From assembly GCF_900182985.1 (NCBI RefSeq), contig NZ_FXUY01000001.1, positions 62,001 to 126,000 on the forward strand: 64,000 nt of DNA, written 5' to 3'. A model generated the notes under the pieces. The model saw nothing but the letters and a program-made list of their open reading frames with translations. It ran no database searches and was not told the DNA's origin. Shown here piece after piece: positions 61,360 through 64,000 of the stretch (positions are counted from its first letter, which is position 1; every line of letters starts with the position of its first letter). Source of the stretch: Pseudomonas helmanticensis. GTDB lineage: Bacteria; Pseudomonadota; Gammaproteobacteria; Pseudomonadales; Pseudomonadaceae. The translations under genes were made by a program, and so were the position numbers.

Positions 61360-61377
61360 CGTTTCTGGAGAGTACCC

Positions 61378-62373
61378 ATGGCCGATATCGCCATTTTTGA
61401 AGACGAAGCGTTTACCGTTACCTCGCTGACCGCTGCACTCAATGATCAACCCTACCTGCCGGGCCGCATCAGCGCCTTGGGCCTGTTCCGCGAGGAAGGC
61501 ATTACCACCCTGACCGTACAGATTGAAAAGGACGGTGACACTTTGGCACTGGTGCCGGCCGGTGAGCGCGGTGGTTCTGGCCTGGTGGTTGCTGCGAGCA
61601 AGCGTAACTTGATCCCGTTCAACACCGTGCACCTGCCGGAGCGTTTCACCATCAAGGCGGATGAGATCCAAGGCATCCGCGCCTTCGGCACTCGCACTGA
61701 GTTGCAGGCGGTGCAGGACGTGGTCAATGCACGTCTGGCCAAGGCGCGTCGTCAGTTGGATGCGACGCATGAGTTCCAGCGCATGGGCGCACTCAACGGC
61801 CAGATCCTCGACGCTGATGGTTCGACGGTGCTGCTGGACTTGTATGAGCGCTTCGGTGTGCAGCGTCAGAAGTTGTCTATGGGGCTGACTGAGGCCGGTA
61901 CCGAGCTGCGGGTCAAGTGCGGTGAGGCGCTGGACATGCAGGAGGATGCGCTGGGCAGCGTGACCAGTACCGGCTCGCGCGCTTTTTGCGGCAAGAACTT
62001 CTGGAACAAGCTGATTGTTCATAAATCGGTCAAAGAAACCTACCTTAACAGTCAGCAAGCGGCGGCCTTGCGTGGTGATGCACGCGAAAGTTTCGAGTTC
62101 GGCGGCATCATCTGGGAGCGTTACCGTGGCAAGGTCGCCGGCGTTTCTTTCGTCCATGACGACAAGGCGCTGCTGGTTCCGGAAGGCGTGCCCGATCTGT
62201 ACATCTCCGTGTTTGCACCGGCCGACTACATGGAAACGGTCAACACCCAGGGCATCCCGTACTACAGCATGATCGAGCCGCTGCCCTTCAACAAAGGCAT
62301 GGCCGGTGAAGCACAGTCCAACCCGCTGCACCTGTGCACTCGACCGCGCGCCCAGATCCTGCTGGAACTCTGA
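61378..62373 (+). CDS. Major capsid protein (lambda gpE-like)
   Basis: The protein (331 residues from ATG 61378) starts MADIAIFEDEAFTVTSLTAALND, then YLPGRISALGLFREEGITTLTV, the E-loop and P-domain pattern of the gpE family (PFNTVHLPERFTIKADEIQGIR; FWNKLIVHKSVKETY; FEFGGIIWERYRG). It forms the capsid shell. The upstream in-frame extension crosses a terminator hairpin and has no ribosome site, whereas GGAGAG lies right before 61378. Confidence 0.94.
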   Translation: MADIAIFEDEAFTVTSLTAALNDQPYLPGRISALGLFREEGITTLTVQIEKDGDTLALVPAGERGGSGLVVAASKRNLIPFNTVHLPERFTIKADEIQGIRAFGTRTELQAVQDVVNARLAKARRQLDATHEFQRMGALNGQILDADGSTVLLDLYERFGVQRQKLSMGLTEAGTELRVKCGEALDMQEDALGSVTSTGSRAFCGKNFWNKLIVHKSVKETYLNSQQAAALRGDARESFEFGGIIWERYRGKVAGVSFVHDDKALLVPEGVPDLYISVFAPADYMETVNTQGIPYYSMIEPLPFNKGMAGEAQSNPLHLCTRPRAQILLEL

Positions 62374-62375
62374 CC

Positions 62376-62696
62376 ATGGGCTTTCGCGATCTGATCGCCG
62401 AAGTCGACGCGGTGGTGTTCGAAACGCTGGGCGATACCGCACGGATCGAAGGTCGCGAAGAGCCAGTGTTCGGCATGTTTGCCGCGCCCTGGCTGCAACC
62501 CAAGTTCGGCAAGCTCAACACCGGGTTGCGCGAGCCGCGCTTCGAAATCCGTGTCAGCGATTCGCAAGGTCTGGAACAGGGCATGTTGGTCAGCGTCGAC
62601 TTGCCTGCTTTGGATGGCGGCGGTGACTACGATCTGCTGCAACTGGAGCCGAGCGGAGACGGTTTGGTCGCTTTGATCTTGAGGATGCGAGCATGA
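62376..62696 (+). CDS. Head-tail joining protein (gpFII-like)
   Basis: The protein (106 residues from ATG 62376) begins MGFRDLIAEVDAVVFETLGDTARIEG; beta-rich segments follow (EPRFEIRVSDSQGLEQGMLVSVDLP). It is consistent in size and place with the gpFII/head-tail attachment family after the major capsid gene. It overlaps the next gene by 4 bases. Its identity is mainly by position and size. Confidence 0.7.
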   Translation: MGFRDLIAEVDAVVFETLGDTARIEGREEPVFGMFAAPWLQPKFGKLNTGLREPRFEIRVSDSQGLEQGMLVSVDLPALDGGGDYDLLQLEPSGDGLVALILRMRA

Positions 62697-63358
62697 GCGT
62701 CGGCAGTTATTACAAGTCCTCGGCAAGCGGCGGGATGCTGACGATTCAGTCTTCGGCGGCAGATTTGCAAGCCTTTGAAGGTTTCGCTGCATTGGTGCCG
62801 AAAGCTGCCGCTGCTGCTCAGCGTCGAGCCATCAACAAAACGTTAGGGTGGCTGCGCACTCACATTGCGCGTGCGGTGGGCCGGCAGGAGCGCATTGCCG
62901 TAGCAGCGGTGCGTCAGCGCTTGCGCAGCTACCCGGTCGCCGGCAGAGCCGCAAGCGGTAAATTGTGGTTTGGACTGAACTCCATTGAGTCCAGCCGGAT
63001 CGGTCGCGCACGGCAAAACGGCGGCGGCGTGTCGGTGGCGGGGCGCCGTTATCAAGGCGCTTTCCTCAAACAGGTCTACGGCAACAAGCCCGACATCTGG
63101 ATCCGTACCGCAAGCAAGCACTTCAATTCGAACGACTACCCCGATACGACAGCGTCGGCGAGGGGCGGTGCCAGTTCTGGATGGGTCGCGGAGAACGGCA
63201 GTCGCTTTCCACTGGCAAAGGCCAAAGTTTCGCTTGAGGGAGCCCGTCCGCACTTCGACGAGTGGGTCAAGCGCGCCCATGGCCGTTTGCTGGAAATCCT
63301 GCAGCAGGAGCTGAACTTTGAGTTTCAAAAGTACCTGAAGGGGGCGGCCAATGTCTGA
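62693..63358 (+). CDS. Tail protein, probable gpZ-like
   Basis: The 221-residue protein has FAALVPKAAAAAQRRAINKTLGWLRTHI near the N-terminus and KAKVSLEGARPHFDEWVKRAHGRLLEILQQEL near the C-terminus, and its basic, alpha/beta character resembles minor tail proteins of the lambda gpZ group. It follows the joining protein gene and overlaps the next by 8 bases. A role in tail assembly is inferred from position and pattern. Confidence 0.72.
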   Translation: MSVGSYYKSSASGGMLTIQSSAADLQAFEGFAALVPKAAAAAQRRAINKTLGWLRTHIARAVGRQERIAVAAVRQRLRSYPVAGRAASGKLWFGLNSIESSRIGRARQNGGGVSVAGRRYQGAFLKQVYGNKPDIWIRTASKHFNSNDYPDTTASARGGASSGWVAENGSRFPLAKAKVSLEGARPHFDEWVKRAHGRLLEILQQELNFEFQKYLKGAANV

Positions 63359-63863
63359 CGAACCATTCACCCTTGATGAGCTTTATCAGGCAATCGAACG
63401 GCAGCTATCAACCCATCTGCCAGGTGTCAAAGCAGTCACCGCATGGCCCAACATCAAGGATCGCATTGCGCTGCCTGCAGTGTTCATTGAAATGGCAGAA
63501 ATGGAACCCGGTACTGACATCGGTACCGGGCAGACATCTCTGATCTGCAGGTTTGAAGCGCGGATCATCGTCGATCCGATTCGTGCGCAGCATTGTCAGC
63601 AGGCCGCACACTTAGCCGCCCAACTGGCGGTGCTGTTGCGCCTGCAAACGTGGGGCGTTGCGGTCGAGCCTGCCGAGTTCGTTCAGGCCATGCAGGACTG
63701 GACCAAGCCGGAGCTGGATGGCTACACCGTATGGGTCGTTGAATGGACCCATAAGCTGTATTTGGGTGCGGAGGATTGGCCTTGGTCAGATGATCCCGAA
63801 GTGGTTCCCGAGAACGGCGGCTTTCCGGTGGAAATTGTGTTGGCACCGGAGGACTTGCCATGA
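63351..63863 (+). CDS. Tail terminator/minor tail protein, gpU-like by position
   Basis: The 170-residue protein starts MSDEPFTLDELYQAIERQLSTHLPGVKAVTAWPN and contains a cluster of short beta segments (IALPAVFIEMAEMEPGTD, WGVAVEPAEFVQAM) as in tail-completion proteins. Its place after the gpZ-like gene fits a gpU-type protein. It overlaps the next gene by 4 bases. The specific assignment is uncertain. Confidence 0.6.
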   Translation: MSDEPFTLDELYQAIERQLSTHLPGVKAVTAWPNIKDRIALPAVFIEMAEMEPGTDIGTGQTSLICRFEARIIVDPIRAQHCQQAAHLAAQLAVLLRLQTWGVAVEPAEFVQAMQDWTKPELDGYTVWVVEWTHKLYLGAEDWPWSDDPEVVPENGGFPVEIVLAPEDLP

Positions 63864-64000
63864 GTTACGCCAGTGCAGAGCATGACCGCATGATCGCGGC
63901 CATGCTGATGCCGTGCGTAGTGGTGGGGGTCGATCTACCGGCAGGAACTGTGCGGGTGTCGAGTGGCGAATGGACAAGTGCCTGGGTGCGCTGGCACAGC
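63860..64000 (+). CDS. Baseplate assembly protein V-like, truncated by the window end
   Basis: The visible 47 residues (MSYASAEHDRMIAAMLMPCV, VGVDLPAGTVRVSSGEW and TSAWVRWHS) match the start of P2-type baseplate spike protein V. The gene continues beyond the window. Its ATG overlaps the preceding stop (ATGA). A P2-type baseplate gene after lambda-like head genes suggests a contractile tail. Confidence 0.65.
   Translation, partial: MSYASAEHDRMIAAMLMPCVVVGVDLPAGTVRVSSGEWTSAWVRWHS

Larger units (their letters stand above)
42592..64000. mobile_element. Prophage integrated at dusA (left part; right end outside the window)
   Basis: The element starts with a tyrosine integrase beside dusA and continues with lysogeny, replication, lysis, packaging, head and first tail genes. 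The left att site should lie close to the dusA 5' end (about 42560-42690); the right end is not visible, so the exact boundary cannot be set. Head genes are lambda-like and the last gene looks like a P2-type baseplate protein. All structural genes seen are full-length, so the prophage may be functional. Confidence 0.9.

Overview
The window is chromosomal DNA of a Pseudomonas, most likely of the P. fluorescens group. The evidence is the gene order (apbE-sthA, lolCDE, copRS-cupredoxin-queF, mlaA, rssBC-tal, uppP, dusA), a GC-rich codon bias, and many REP/REPIN repeats of the types typical of these genomes. All identifications come from reading the sequence and its translations; no database search was run.

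Bases 1-16600 are mostly housekeeping genes: flavinylation (apbE), transhydrogenase (sthA), a phosphodiesterase and a PilZ protein, the lipoprotein-releasing ABC transporter (lolC, lolD, lolE), a copper-type two-component system with a cupredoxin, queF, a HAD-fold protein that has lost its catalytic residues, mlaA, a second PilZ protein, an RssB/RssC-type phosphatase and anti-sigma-antagonist pair, and transaldolase.

Bases 16778-39706 form a large exopolysaccharide/capsule locus of Wzx/Wzy type. It has a clan GH-A glycoside hydrolase; a forward operon of tyrosine phosphatase, Wzc-like kinase, one GT4 glycosyltransferase, pyruvyl transferase, Wzx, Wzy-like protein, acyltransferase and SGNH esterase; UDP-sugar genes galU and galE; a gfcA/yjbE-like small secreted protein with Wza, GfcB, GfcC and GfcD/YjbH-like export genes; the initiating sugar-phosphate transferase (WbaP/WcaJ type); and two orphan winged-helix regulators. 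WbaP starts the repeat unit on undecaprenyl phosphate, GT4 extends it, the pyruvyl, acyl and SGNH enzymes decorate it, Wzx/Wzy flip and polymerise it, and Wzc/phosphatase/Wza/Gfc proteins control and perform export. A short motif (GTTATTTTTAGTCGG-like) recurs in three promoter regions of the locus and may be its regulatory site. uppP follows.

From about 42592 to the end lies a prophage integrated at the 5' end of dusA; its far end is outside the window. The order is: integrase; an AT-rich two-gene cargo cassette of the sce7726/sce7725 families, the most interesting candidate accessory system here; a leftward early operon with two PrtN-like activators; a LexA-like S24 repressor with flanking operators; Cro-, CII- and DksA-like genes; a primase-helicase; an unusual repeat-built small gene; a holin; reverse-strand morons; and terminase, head and tail genes. 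The head genes are lambda-like, while the last gene looks like a P2-type baseplate V protein, so the phage is a mosaic myovirus-like element.
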